Shown here piece by piece: positions 53,490 to 63,745 of a DNA stretch of 64,000 bases. Numbering within the stretch: the first letter of the stretch is position 1; the number at the start of each line of letters is the position of its first letter. Origin of the DNA: Atherinomorus stipes (taxonomy: Eukaryota > Chordata > Actinopteri > Atheriniformes > Atherinidae); contig JALJCO010012904.1 in the NCBI GenBank assembly GCA_023101725.1, forward strand, positions 1 through 64,000, in the 5' to 3' direction. Below the pieces are notes generated by a model, which saw only the letters and a program-made list of their open reading frames with translations, was not told where the DNA came from and searched no databases. Made by a program: the position numbers and the translations under genes.

Positions 53490-56400
53490 AATGACCCCCC
53501 CCCCCTTCCTTCAAGATCAGCTTCAAACTTCCCACCCTGATAGCTCTTACAGTCAGGTCTGGCTTGGTCCCTGATCCATCCCTTTAGTCCTGCTGCCTTT
53601 ATGCTGTGGTTTGACAGACATGTTAGACTTTAAAATTATGAACAGACTGATCTTTATAAAATCTGGCAGTCGGTTGATGTCACAATTATTGTGACCAAAA
53701 TCATTTATCAATATTATCACGGTATTGTTGAAATCTGCCCAAAATGTTCAAAACTTACTGATACACACACTGACATCATTTCACTGAATTTTATTAAACA
53801 AAAGAACAAATTAACAAGTATGATAACACTCAAATATCATGATATTTTCATGCAGATTTAATATTCATTCAGTCATTTTCTAAACTGCTTATCCAGGTCA
53901 GGGTCACGGGGGTTGCGGGAGCCTATCCCAGCTACTATACGAGAGGCAGGTACACCCTGGACAGGTCCCCAGTCTGTCGCAGGACGAACACAGAGAGACA
54001 GACAACCATTCACGCTCACATTCATACATAGGGACAATTTAGAATGACCAATTAAACTAACATGCATGTCTTTGGACAGTGAGAGGAAGCCGGAGTACCC
54101 GGAGAGAATCCACCCAACATACACGGGAAGAACATGCAAACTCCACACAGGAAGGCCACTGTTGGAATGGTTCGAACCCCCTCCACAGCTGGGAATTGAA
54201 CAAGCAACCTTCTTACTGTGAGGCTGCTGTGCTAACCACCACAGCACCGTGCAGCCTCAGATTTCATATTGATATTTAAAAACCCAGTAGCTATTGATCT
54301 ATTTTACCAACGAAATCTCCTGAGATTTCATCGTTCTCTTATGAAATTTCACAAGATTTCATGAAAACCCGTGAGATTTTGTAACAGAACAACGAAATCT
54401 TGCGAGATTTTGTTAGTAAACTAGATTGATACTGCATTTTAAAATATCAATATGATATCAGCCTATGAAAATAACATATTTCTGTGAATTTATATTTTTC
54501 TCAGCCCTACATGATATATGGTAATAAAATAAACAAATATATAGAAATAAATAAATTTTAAATAAAGTTTCTTCCCAGTATCCTTAAAATAAATCCAAAA
54601 TACATCCAGACCTTGTCCTTTTTGTCCAGACGTTGCAAACTGTATCTGAGGAAAAACTACAGCATTTCCAGGCAATGAGCAGCATCACCGCGAGTTTTTC
54701 AAAGTGCAATTATCACTATTTTCCTATAATTAAAATCTGAAACAGTATTATTAACCATCAGGAATTATGTTGTGGTTTTTCTTTTTATCGGTAATAGTTA
54801 CATCCCTAATACAGCCTGAATCAAACTACACAAATTAGCCCGAATTTGGCCCGACAGAGACTTTGGAGACAGTCGCTCATTGTCGTGCCTGATTCTGCGT
54901 TGTCAGATGGCAGAATGTTGCGTCTTTGCTCCGTGTAGTGTGACATAATCAGCGATTGCCACTTTGGCATCTGTGATGCTTCAACAATGATGAACCAAAT
55001 ACCCCCCCTCAATCATTCATCATTGCAGCAGAAGAATTAAATCAAATCTTCTCTCTGCCACTGATCAGGGGTTTAACTATCACAGATATAGTAGCAGCCA
55101 TTAAACTAAAGTCTATCTCTCTGCCAACGCACTATTTGACTACACATTTCTGTGTGTATTTCATTGCAAGGATTGGAGTGCATGAGGTGGTGGTGGAATG
55201 GGGGGGGCTTCATATTTTTGTTGTGGATGAAAAGGGGCCCCTGCAGAAAATGTTTGGGAACCACAAACTGCAAAGGTAGAAATAAGTATCCACAGAGTAC
55301 TACAGAAGTAACTTTGAGGGTACCACCCCAGTGGTAGGCCTTTGTAGTATCCATAAAGGTACAATGAGGTGCTTTATTTTCTGAGTGTACTTATACCATG
55401 TGATGAAACTAAAGAGAAGGGGTTTGAAGTATCTGGACCATGTGACCTCTGCAGATTACTACTCTGATCAGAGAGCTACTGACCAATGACAAGTGGCTTT
55501 TTATGAAACTTATATGTCATATTCCCCAAGCTACTCCTTCTTGTCTTTTATCCAGGCTGCTGCGGAGCAGGAGACACAGGAAGTAGTTTATACTTTTACC
55601 AAGATGATCTCCAGCCTGGAGCTCTGCCAAGCTGAAGTCCTGGAGGTAAATAACCTACAGATGCACGATAATTATCGGGCTGATAACAAGAAATTATGAC
55701 GTCACTTTGATAAGTCCGATATCATGACGACTGACCCCTATAACTCATGCCCCATAAAGTTGGAATTTTTAAAGGTACAGTATGTAAAAAATCAAAGGTC
55801 AGTGGCGGAAAAATGTGATATATAATTCAAAACTGTGTTTCTATTGATGCATAATCGCTGCATTAGAAAAGCTGTTATATGTTTATTTTCTTAGAATGAG
55901 TCATTTATATCTACTTGCTGGGGATGCACATATGGAGGCTGCCATATTTGCTCCACCATTTTTACTATGGTGTCCCAGAATGGACAAAACAGTGTGTAAA
56001 GTGAGAACCCTCTGAACTTTAAAACTGCTTTACTAGCTTGTTTAAAGGGAGTTAGAGACTGTTTGGGATCAGTAATGCCTTAAAAAGACATAAAAAATAG
56101 TTACTCAGAGGACAGTGATAGCTACACCTGAGACCACTGATCCACTCACAGATGAAAACAGCTTTATATCTGGGAGAATTTTGGCCACTAATGGCCACCG
56201 TACATTCACAACAGTGCTGGAATATGAAGTCATTTGAAAGAAAACATATTTTCTTTCAAATACCCATCTGTACCACTAGATGTCAGTAATTCTTACACAC
56301 TGTACCTTTAAGATCGGACATGCAGAAGTTGAAAATCCCACTTTTAAGCTTTTCTCGCTGAGATTTTGCGATTCAGGAAAGAAAGCTGCTGTTTTACAGG

Positions 56401-59400
56401 GGAGACCCCAAGCTGCTCCCAAACCACTTTCCCTTCTTATTTTAGACACGAACTACCCCGTAAAATTAGAAATTTTGATTTGGAATAATTGGGTATGTTT
56501 GTGTGTTATCAGTATCGGTTATCCGTATCGGTCTGTAGGAGCAGAAAATTATTGGTTATCGGTATCGGTTTAAAAAAAATACTTATCCTGCATCCCTAAA
56601 ATAACCTGAAACAATACTGTCCAACCAAAACTCAAGACTCCAAACAAACATCTGCTGATTCACTATTTTCAGGTTAATCCACCGACATTCTTTCCTCCTG
56701 TTACCACCAGGTGATAAACTCGACTGTTGGAGCAGCGGAGGTCAAAGCTCAGAGTTTCCTGAGAGAACTGGAGGAGGAGATCGCTGCACTCCAACAGAGG
56801 AGTATAACTCTGAGCCAGCTGGCTTCAACAGAAGATTACGTACTATTCCTGAAGGTAAAAATAAACAGAGTGGGCAAAAAAGGTGAAATAAAAACTAAAC
56901 TCTTCACTCTCCTGCTGCTGCTGCAGGTTGACATTCATTTTACCTCACAGATTTATTTTCAGAGCACATTACTGATAAACAGCTGCTCACAGGAATGAAA
57001 CTTTATGACTTGCACTCCTCTGAATCAGGCAGATACTTGATCTTGTGATGTAAAGAGCAAAACAAAAATGAGTTGAACAAAGAGCTGATTATAGGTTGTT
57101 TAAAATCTCTATATAGCATCCAGCTAAGCAGATTAAAATGAATGGAAATCTTTCTGGAAAGAGGATGTTGACAGGGGTGCCCCCTGTTTGCACTTTTTAT
57201 AGAGTCCTTGGCTCAATGGATTAAAGAAGATAAGGAAGTTGAGGGCATACAAGTTAAAGGAAGGGAGTACAGGTTACATATGTTGGACCATGAGCAAGTT
57301 TTCATCCCATTCTCTCTCCCGGCAGACGTTCCCCGCCTTGTCGCCACCTCCACAGGCTAAAGACTGGTCCGGTGTCTCTGTGACATCTCAGCGGACACCA
57401 GGAGTGGTTCTCAGGACTGTCAATCAGATGGTGGAGCGCCTTCAGGAAGATATTCAGAAACTGCCAGAAGTCTGTACGTTTTGTATTTCGACATGATGTT
57501 AAAGGGAAAATATTATTATTTTTTAAATAATCCTTATATTCTAACTTTGCCAAAGGGAAAAAAAAGGAATTCTCTTTCCTAATTTTATTAAAACACTCCA
57601 ACACGTCTTGTTTTTTGTGAGTTTAAATGATGTTTTTCCTCAATCGACAGGCCGACGATCCTCATCAGCCCAGTCTGCACCCAGGCCCAACCCAAGTGAG
57701 ATCTGGTTAACAGAAAAACATAACTGTTGAATCAATGAGTCAAACAGCAGCAAAATAAACAGATAAATAAAAAACGACTAAATCCTCTTTTCTTTGCAGA
57801 GGTCAGAAGAGTTCAGGAATATGCAGGTAAGGATTTGGAAACATTGGTTTTCCCACCTTCTCTCTGATGTTTACCTGGAACCAACCCAGTCTCTGTCTGG
57901 TCTGTCAGCTGACATCACGCTGGACCCCAGCACGGCCCACCCACGCCTCTACATCTCAGCAGATGGAAAGAAGGTACAGTGTGGTGAGCGCCATCAGCTG
58001 GTGCCGGACAATCCAAAGCGCTTCGACCGAGTGGTGTGTGTGATGGCTCACCAGGGCTTCAGCTCAGGACGGCATTACTGGGAGGTGGGTGGGTCTCTGT
58101 GATGGACAGACGTTACAACTCACAGCTGAAAGGATGCAGCTCTTGCACAGTACTACATGTGAATAATGGGGGACTACGAGTTTCAGGTTTTGTTTTTGTC
58201 TCCACCATGTCTGTTCATGTCAAGCTCATTACTAGAATAAAGTAATCTAAGGAATGAGTAACTGTACTACAATAGCGGGTAAAAGTGAAGCTGAGCAGGT
58301 TTCCAGGCTTCCGAACTGTTGCAGGACTCTGGTGCACACACCTGCGGTGAGGCAGCATCAGCCAAGCTGCTTGGCTGCTTTGGTCAGTAACGATGAAATG
58401 ATTATGGAAACACTTTCTACAGCCTATAATCCATCAGAAAGAAAACAGAATGCATTGTAGGCTATATTATTAAGATGAAAAAGTAATAAGATTAATTGTT
58501 TTATGAATGACATGATAGAACTTTTAACCTCCATTTAAATTTCCAATACTTACTAACCTAAATTCAAACTTTTTTTTTTTTTCTTTTCTTTAAAAAAAAT
58601 AATAACCTGACTTAAAATAGACTTAATTTTGTCAACTAAAAATATCAGATAAAAAAAAATTAATAAAATGCGACTAAAACTAATCAGCATTTTCGTCAGA
58701 AAGACTAAGACCAAAACTCAGATGTCTGCCAAAAACACTGCACTGAACACCCAACCTGCTCCGGAGCGGGTTAAGTTCTGGATAAGAAATCAACCAACAC
58801 CTCCTGACCAATCAGCTCTTTTGGAAAATATCCTGTTGGCATTGGTATGTGGATCATACGAGGAGCGCTTAATAGAGGGTTTTTAGGGATGCTTCTTTTA
58901 ATGTCCAAGATGACATCATCAGGCAGATTCTCATTAGATGGACTGCACAACGGTTGTCAGCTGATGGAGACGTGTTACAGATGAAACACTTTACCTAGTC
59001 TTAACTTTTTCATGAGTCTGTTTAGCTTCACTAGGATTGCATCAAAAACTAGAGAGTGCCATTATTGCTTAAAAGCCGTGTGAATGTGTCCATTTTGAAA
59101 GAATTAAACTGTCCCATCATATATCAGGGTTGCCCAATTCGGTGAGGGGCGCAATCCTGCAGGTTTTCACTGTATCCATCCTCAAACAAACCTGACTCAC
59201 ATTAATGGGTCATTTTTCTGAACATCATTGGTTGATGGATCCATTTCATTTGAGTCAGGTGTGTTTTGAGCAGGGACACATTGAAAACCTGCAGGATTGC
59301 CGCCCTTATAGGACCGGATTGGACAGCCCTGGTTTATAATGTCTTTTTTGTACATCTCTCGAACTTGTGCACGAACAAAGTTGACAACTTTCTGCCAACA

Positions 59401-60285
59401 GTTTTTTCTGGCAACAGTGTTGCTTTGGCCTGGATGATGCGTTTAAATTCTTCATAGCTTTAGAGAATAATTGTCTGCTCCTCGGTGATGAAGTCGGCTG
59501 CTCTGCAGTTTATTCATGCGTGATTGGTCTGACGTTGCAAACACCACCCCTTTATGTGAGCGTGCCCTGATCAAGATGGTAAATCCTGGGTCGAATTGCC
59601 AACCCAGGTAAAAGACATATACCCTGGGAATGTTAATCCAGCTTCGTAGTCTAGGCCCCTGGTGTCTGCAAACATCTTCTGGACTGGAGGACCTCATGCT
59701 GCCCCTCATGCAGGGGGTCTGTGATGAGGAAGTTAAGCATGACTGTCAGTATTTGGGGTCTAAAGGTTTTTGTGTTTCCCACATTGTTGCAGCTGACCTC
59801 AACTGTACAACTGGGTTCATCCAGTTCAGGATGAGACGATGACATGAGCCCCATGCAGTGTTGATAAATGAATATGTCTCAGTGAGCTGTAAAGTCATCA
59901 GTTCTACGTCGTTGTCTTCCAGGTGGAGGTTGGAGAAAAGACCGACTGGGACCTGGGAGTTGCAAGTCGATCTGTTAATCGTAAGGGCAAAATCACTGTA
60001 AGCCCCGCCCACGGCTACTGGTTCCTCAGTCTGCGGGATGGAGTCGACTACGCCTTCCGAACAGAACCCTCAACAAACCTGATGGTCCCTGTCAAACCTT
60101 CCCGGATCGGAGTCTTTGTGGACTGCGATAAAGGACTGGTGTCCTTTTACAATGTGGAGGCCAGAATGCTCATCTATTCGTTCACGGACAGTTTTCCTGA
60201 CACCATCCATCCATTCTTCAGCCCCTGTACAAACAAATCCGGACAGAATGAGGCTCCATTAATAATCTGCCCCTTTTCAGAGTGA
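48440..60285 (+). CDS. TRIM-family E3 ubiquitin ligase, bloodthirsty/TRIM39-like, 10 coding exons
   Basis: Exons 48440-48978, 49337-49511, 52152-52247, 55556-55645, 56711-56854, 57326-57473, 57651-57695, 57800-57826, 57909-58084 and 59923-60285 join in phase to 1,803 nt (600 residues plus stop). Domains: RING (15-58), B-box2 (Cys194, His197, Cys205, Asp208, Cys213, Cys216, His222, His225), coiled coil (about 239-400), PRY-SPRY (422-600). RING domains of this type transfer ubiquitin; the SPRY domain selects the target. Fish have many such genes (btr, fintrim, TRIM39-like), several linked to antiviral responses. The [21 protein letters not shown] junction and [14 protein letters not shown] are typical of the btr/TRIM39-like group. 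The exact paralogue cannot be named. All key zinc ligands are present and no stop or frameshift is seen, so it looks functional. Confidence 0.88.
49337..49511 (+). CDS. TRIM gene exon 2 (B-box)
   Basis: The acceptor is cagatccag at 49336 (an alternative AG lies at 49330). The donor is AAG|GTGAGT. It encodes [20 protein letters not shown] and [13 protein letters not shown], a complete B-box type 2. Confidence 0.9.
49660..50110 (+). pseudogene. LINE (non-LTR retrotransposon) reverse-transcriptase remnant
   Basis: Frames contain [24 protein letters not shown] (the RT catalytic (F/Y)-x-DD box) and [14 protein letters not shown] (compare the KTKEM-x2-DFR block of fish L2/Rex/RTE-type LINEs). They are separated by frameshifts, so the copy is dead. 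The exact clade is not determined. Confidence 0.65.
50186..51230. mobile_element. TIR element (GGGTCTGGGT... family) interrupted by a hAT element
   Basis: The left end gtttccaccagcgggtctgg (then GGTCGGGCC, cggtccatgttttt) is mirrored by the right end (aacatggatcgaccc, ccagacccacggg). A second internal copy of the end motif lies near 50332-50385. The hAT at 50742-51159 lies inside it and is younger. Confidence 0.7.
50742..51159. mobile_element. hAT MITE with perfect 8-bp target duplication
   Basis: It runs from TAGGGATGGGCGATA to TATCGCACATCCCTA. It is flanked by CTGTGGAG at 50734-50741 and 51160-51167. The 418-bp interior carries TTATCGT/ACGATAA motifs and no transposase frame. Confidence 0.92.
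51248..51739. mobile_element. MITE with TTTAAAGGTACAGTATGTAA inverted ends
   Basis: The left end TTTAAAGGTACAGTATGTAA and the right end TTACATACTGTACCTTTAAA are perfect inverted repeats. A second copy in opposite orientation is at 55768-56311. Shared interior blocks include gttagagactgtttggg and gtcagtaattcttaca in inverted order. The TTAA/TTTAAA ends would fit a piggyBac-like element. Confidence 0.85.
52152..52247 (+). CDS. TRIM gene exon 3 (96-nt start of coiled coil)
   Basis: The acceptor is ccacttcag at 52151 and the donor AAG|GTCAGT. It is exactly 96 nt, the canonical size of this TRIM exon. It encodes [20 protein letters not shown] and more charged helical sequence. Confidence 0.9.
53441..53510. 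repeat. Poly-A run bounded by C-runs
   Basis: A run of about 32 adenines (53456-53486) with cccccccccc-type sequence on both sides. Likely a retroposon tail or simple repeat. Confidence 0.85.
53870..54260. mobile_element. LINE-derived 3' repeat (fish Expander/L2-like type)
   Basis: The ordered motifs aaactgcttatccaggtcag, gcctatcccagct, gtacaccctggacagg, gacaaccattcacgctcac, gaggaagccggagtacccgg, gaacatgcaaactccacac and gtgctaaccaccac form one of the most abundant repeats in fish genomes. ggttcgaaccc within it resembles a tRNA B box but no tRNA fold is present. Confidence 0.75.
55556..55645 (+). CDS. TRIM gene exon 4 (coiled coil, part A)
   Basis: The acceptor is cttttatccag at 55555 and the donor GAG|GTAAAT. 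It encodes [20 protein letters not shown] and [10 protein letters not shown]. It is 90 nt; with exon 5 (144 nt) it makes 234 nt, the usual size of a single TRIM coiled-coil exon. Confidence 0.87.
55768..56311. mobile_element. MITE with TTTAAAGGTACAGTATGTAA inverted ends (inverted relative to 51248-51739)
   Basis: The left end TTTAAAGGTACAGTATGTAA and right end TTACACACTGTACCTTTAA are inverted repeats. Interior segments match the reverse complement of the copy at 51248-51739. Non-coding. Confidence 0.85.
56395..56480. repeat. Fragment of a dispersed repeat also at 40010-40100
   Basis: caggggaga, ccaaaccactttccc and tcttattttagacac match the reverse complement of 40010-40100. A third, different part of the same family flanks the microsatellite at 160-400. 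Confidence 0.75.
56711..56854 (+). CDS. TRIM gene exon 5 (coiled coil, part B)
   Basis: The acceptor is taccaccag at 56710 and the donor AAG|GTAAAA. It encodes [20 protein letters not shown] and more, with heptad-like Leu/Ile spacing. Phase 0 on both sides. Confidence 0.88.
57326..57473 (+). CDS. TRIM gene exon 6
   Basis: The acceptor is cccggcag at 57325. The donor T|GTACGT at 57473/57474 is chosen over GAA|GTCTGT because it gives the right phase for exon 7. It encodes [20 protein letters not shown] and a helical stretch; TFP-x-L...P-x-KDWS is typical of fish btr proteins at the end of the coiled coil. Confidence 0.8.
57651..57695 (+). CDS. TRIM gene exon 7 (45 nt)
   Basis: The acceptor is aatcgacag at 57650 and the donor CCAA|GTGAGA. 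In the phase set by exon 6 it encodes [14 protein letters not shown], a Ser/Pro-rich linker. Confidence 0.75.
57800..57826 (+). CDS. TRIM gene exon 8 (27-nt microexon)
   Basis: The acceptor is tctttgcag at 57799 and the donor GCAG|GTAAGG. With carried bases it reads KVRRVQEYA, the short conserved segment directly before the PRY domain, which in TRIM genes is normally a microexon of about 23 nt. Confidence 0.85.
57909..58084 (+). CDS. TRIM gene exon 9 (PRY and start of SPRY)
   Basis: The acceptor is tctgtcag at 57908 and the donor GAG|GTGGGT. It encodes [20 protein letters not shown] and, at the end, [10 protein letters not shown], diagnostic of PRY-SPRY. Confidence 0.92.
58085..59922. other. 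Last TRIM intron, repeats only
   Basis: It contains a short hAT-like MITE at 59125-59335 and a Harbinger-end fragment near 59580-59672 (cttcgtagtctaggcccct). No gene is seen. Confidence 0.65.
59125..59335. mobile_element. hAT-like MITE fragment
   Basis: cagggttgcccaattcggtg at the left and ggattggacagccctgg at the right are inverted. The interior has aaacctgcaggattgc and gagtcaggtgtgttttgag, as in the fish MITE family seen at 9840-10035. Confidence 0.65.
59923..60285 (+). CDS. TRIM gene exon 10 (SPRY C-terminal part)
   Basis: The acceptor is ttgtcttccag at 59922 and the stop is TGA 60283-60285. It encodes [20 protein letters not shown], then [30 protein letters not shown] and IHPFFSPC, all standard B30.2 core motifs. 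120 residues. Confidence 0.94.
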   Translation: MEVGEKTDWDLGVASRSVNRKGKITVSPAHGYWFLSLRDGVDYAFRTEPSTNLMVPVKPSRIGVFVDCDKGLVSFYNVEARMLIYSFTDSFPDTIHPFFSPCTNKSGQNEAPLIICPFSE

Positions 60286-61539
60286 GATGAGTCGATGTTC
60301 CTGAGACATCTACGATGAGTTTCACATATGATGGAAGACATTTAACTGACATGTTCAAAATGTACGATTGGACAAGATCTGAACACAGTCTGAATTTATT
60401 AATCCTGTGTCACTATTTAGATCACGGGTCCTCAACCTCCGGCTCTGGAGCCACAAGTGGCTCTTTGGACCTTCCGCAATGGTTCTTAAAGGTGTCATAA
60501 CCTAGTGTTTTACATACACGATCCGTCTTACATTATCTTCAAATGAATTTTTAATTACAGTTCGATGGGAGGAAAATTTAATGAGCTCATTTTAACCTCT
60601 TTTTATCCCTAACTTTTGTTTATTGCGAGAATACGCACGGGTATTAGACCTGACTGTAAGCATGTTCACGAGGCAAGCGTCAAAGCCAAAATAAAGTTTT
60701 ATCAGGACAGACCAAGTGAAGGAAATTATGTCCCAGCAGAGAAAAAGGTGATAGAATGTAATGGTACAGTTGATAGAGAGGATCCGCAGAGTAAAAGCGC
60801 TGGACTCTGATGAATATAAGGAGCAGACGTCTGATGCGAAGTTACTGAAACAGTAACAACTGCGTTAGCTTTTGTAGCTACATTAGCAGCTTATCACTGT
60901 TCGTCTACCATCGTTTACTGGTCTCTTACACAAAAGATAATAAGTTACACAAGCAGCAACACTTACCGACTGCACATCCTCACTGCATAAATAATCCACT
61001 GGGCCCCGGTAGTGCTGTCCCTCCTGTTACAGCACTGAAAACTGCTGAATTTCTGCCAAAGCAACTCAGCATGGCAGATTTTTTTCCCCTCGTCGTCGTC
61101 GTCCTCCTCTCTGTCAAAGCTGTCATAACGCTACTCTGCGGAAAGTAATCAGCTGATTTCAGGTGGTGCTACAGAGGCTAGCATAGCAGCTAGCAGCCTT
61201 TGTGGATCATGTCATTAACGGAGATAAAACAGAATCGCGTACTGTGGAGAGCGCCCTTCTGGCCCATTCTGGTGAGAAGAGAGAGCCCGCACTCAAAGAC
61301 GAAGCCTCTTTCACTCTCCGGAGTTTCTGACGTTTTAACTGAGGTCCTGTTCCAATACACGTTTTAACATGAAAAAGTCGGATTTCCAGGTGATGACTCC
61401 TTTAATAACATTGGCTAAACAAATGGTGAAGAACCAACTAAAGTTTTAAGTATAGATAAAGTAACAAATGCAAGTTTTAGCAGTTTTCTTTAACTGCTAA
61501 AACTTGCACTTGGTAACTAGTGGCCAAAGGTTACAGTCC

Positions 61540-61885
61540 TAGTGTAACTTTTGGCCACTAGGGGCACTAAGCCTGTAACTTCCCACAGACCGCACAAGTG
61601 TTGCAAAACAAAAGTCTCTATTCATGTCTTGGAATTGTGATTGTAGACCACTTGTAGCTGATAGCAAAGTCTTTGAGCCATAAAGCAAAGTGCTCCAGGT
61701 CACATGATCCAATGAAGCGACGGATCCGCTCCTGCAAAGTTACAATGTCTGATTTTTTTTCAGGGGGCCAGCCCCTTCAGAGGACTGATATGTGTCAAGT
61801 GCTGTATATTGACCCCAGAAATCAGCTGTTATGACTTGCATTAGGTCAGTGTTTGGGTCAAAAGTTACACGGTATTCCTTTAAGG
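61540..61885. mobile_element. MITE copy A (gtaactttTGGCCACTA family)
   Basis: It shares gtaacttttggccacta, cctgtaactt, gctccaggtcacatgatcc, tatattgacc...cagaaatcagctgt and agttacacggta with copy B at 62062-62442, in the same orientation. The left boundary is blurred by an extra inverted piece at 61510-61550. Confidence 0.7.
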
Positions 61886-62061
61886 ATAATTGCTTTCCTC
61901 ACATGACACTAAAAGTACCAGTTACTATTGTTTTTAGCTTTAGTTTTTCTTATTCACTTTTAAATTTCTTACAAATATCTACATCCAATAGAAGCAAATA
62001 CATCTCTCCTCTACAAAAGTTTTTGAAAAAAAACCTAGAAATAGAAATAAAATTGCAGCTC

Positions 62062-62442
62062 TTTAAAGTTATACCGTGTAACTTTTGGCCACTAAACCTG
62101 TAACTTACCACAGGCGCCACAACTGTCTCAAATAAACAGTCTCAGCTTGTGTTTTGGAAAAATATTGCAGACCACTTTGAAAAGCTGATTTTTAAGTTAT
62201 CAAGCCATTAATCAAAGCGCTCCAGGTTACATGATCCAATGAGAGACGGCCCGCTCGTGAGAAGTTACAATGACTGGTTTTTGAGAATGGCAGCCCCCTT
62301 GGAGCAACGACATGCATCAAGTGCTCTATATTGACCGCAGAAATCAGCTGTAGTTACTTATACTAATAATAATGTTAGAATATAATGTATCATAATATTT
62401 GGCCAACATTAGGTTAAGAAGTTACACGGTATCACTTTAAAA
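62062..62442. mobile_element. MITE copy B (TTTAAAGT...ACTTTAAA ends)
   Basis: The ends TTTAAAGTTATACCGTGTAA and TTACACGGTATCACTTTAAA are inverted repeats. It is the second copy of the family at 61540-61885, separated by about 175 bp. Confidence 0.8.
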
Positions 62443-63169
62443 ATTACAGCAAAATTGCTGTTGTAGATGTTTTTTAAAAACTACCAGTTGTCTTTTATTT
62501 AAAGGTTCCTGTAACATTTGTGGCTCTTAAAATTTAGCTGGGTTGAAAGCAAAACTAACTCTTTGGATTTTACAGGCAGCAGACCCCTGATCTAGATTAA
62601 ACCACCAATAGTCAATATTTCTGTTGTAACAGACAGGAGTCTCAAATTAGCCCCATAATCCTAAAACCCATCTGAGGGGAACAAAATGATCTTAGGATGA
62701 GTAAAATTAAATACTCCAGCTACGGGAGGCTGGAAGGGACACACCGATGGATAAATGAGTTGTGGGCCAGACTAAGTTTGCCGTCTGAAATTGTAAAGCA
62801 CAAAACTTTAAACACCAGCAGTGTGTGTAGCATGAAGCTATGTGGGACAGGAGAGGGTTGTCTTTCAGCTGGAAGGTTTCTAATTTGATCCCCAGTTTCC
62901 ATAGTTAAACTATTAAAGCTGGTATATGTGTAGGACCCACTAAGTGGTCCTCAACGAGGCTTTTTTGGATACAAGAATCTGGTGAATGATTGAAGTATCA
63001 TGGCTCTAAACTCATGTTAATAAAGACTTATTTCAGATACTCAGTGTTGTTCTTCAGATATATGGGTTGTTTACATAAAGCAGAAACAATAACTTTTTTC
63101 TTCAGTTTGATGTGTCCTGACAGTACTTTGTCGTTGTTACAAGTGCAGAACTTGATTGTTTGGCAGTAA

Positions 63170-63745
63170 ATGGTGTTCTCTAATCTCCAGCTTTCATAGT
63201 AAAAAGACGTTCAGCGCTCTACTGATCCCAGAATATCCACAAAACATCTTGTCTGTGGAGGCTGCAACTTCAAAGGGAGCAAAGTTCAACTTTGAGAAGA
63301 ACAATAACAAAATGATTTTCCCTGATGGCACAACATGCAACACGAAGGTAAAAGGTAGATTGTATTACCTGGACATTGTGACAAAAAAAAAGGTGAAACC
63401 TGTAATGATGTCTGCAAAACATGTTTTGACCTGAAAACCTGGCATTAAATAATGGGCCACTGTAATTATGGTGATGTTCTGAAACTTGACTCTGTTGCAG
63501 ATGGTATGAAAATCAGAGAAAAGGACAACAAACCTGGTCAGTGTGAGACCTGTCTGCAGGGCAAATTTACCCAGACAAGAAAGAGGGAAGCAGATGTCAG
63601 AGCTAAAGCTCCATTAGAGCTGGTACATACAGATCTGGTACCATTTATGTGTACTTTCTAAGAAACAAAGACAAAGCAGTCAAAGCTACTAAACAGTTTC
63701 TAGCAGACATAGCACCTTATGGTAAAGTGAAACGCACGTCGTAGT
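63170..63745 (+). pseudogene. Ty1/copia-type retrotransposon pol remnant
   Basis: The frame at 63156-63434 ends just before WH at 63440-63445. A TAA codon (63446-63448) interrupts the expected H-x3-H, and the frame continues from 63452 with CETCLQGK and APLELVHTDL. The H-x3-H ... C-x2-C pre-integrase zinc motif followed by PLE(L)VHTDL is diagnostic of copia pol. Beyond 63650 the integrase continues in another frame (FLRNKDKA, TKQFLADI). The copy is dead, with a stop and a frameshift. No LTR is visible within the window. Confidence 0.8.

Larger units (their letters stand above)
52248..55555. other. TRIM intron 3, repeats only
   Basis: It contains a poly-A/poly-C low-complexity block (53441-53510), the LINE 3'-type repeat at 53870-54260 and a short MITE fragment near 55200-55265. 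No exon is seen; the short 52928-53140 frame is hydrophobic AT-rich sequence without support. Confidence 0.65.
55646..56710. other. Extra intron splitting the TRIM coiled-coil exon
   Basis: A phase-0 intron that interrupts a normally single 234-nt exon. It contains the MITE at 55768-56311 and the dispersed-repeat piece at 56395-56480, plus a short hAT-like tail (cggtatcggtttaaaa...catcccta) near 56510-56600. Confidence 0.7.
60286..63155. other. Region downstream of the TRIM gene, transposon-rich
   Basis: A hAT/Charlie-like element seems to span about 60420-62592, with gagccacaagtggctctttgg near the left and tgtggctcttaaa near the right. It is interrupted by two copies of another MITE (about 61540-61885 and 62062-62442). 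No clear polyadenylation signal for the TRIM gene was placed before it. 62600-63150 is unassigned. Confidence 0.55.

Noticed and set aside
54160..54185. tRNA B-box-like ggttcgaaccc
   Set aside because: It lies inside an abundant LINE-derived repeat; no A box, acceptor stem or cloverleaf could be drawn.
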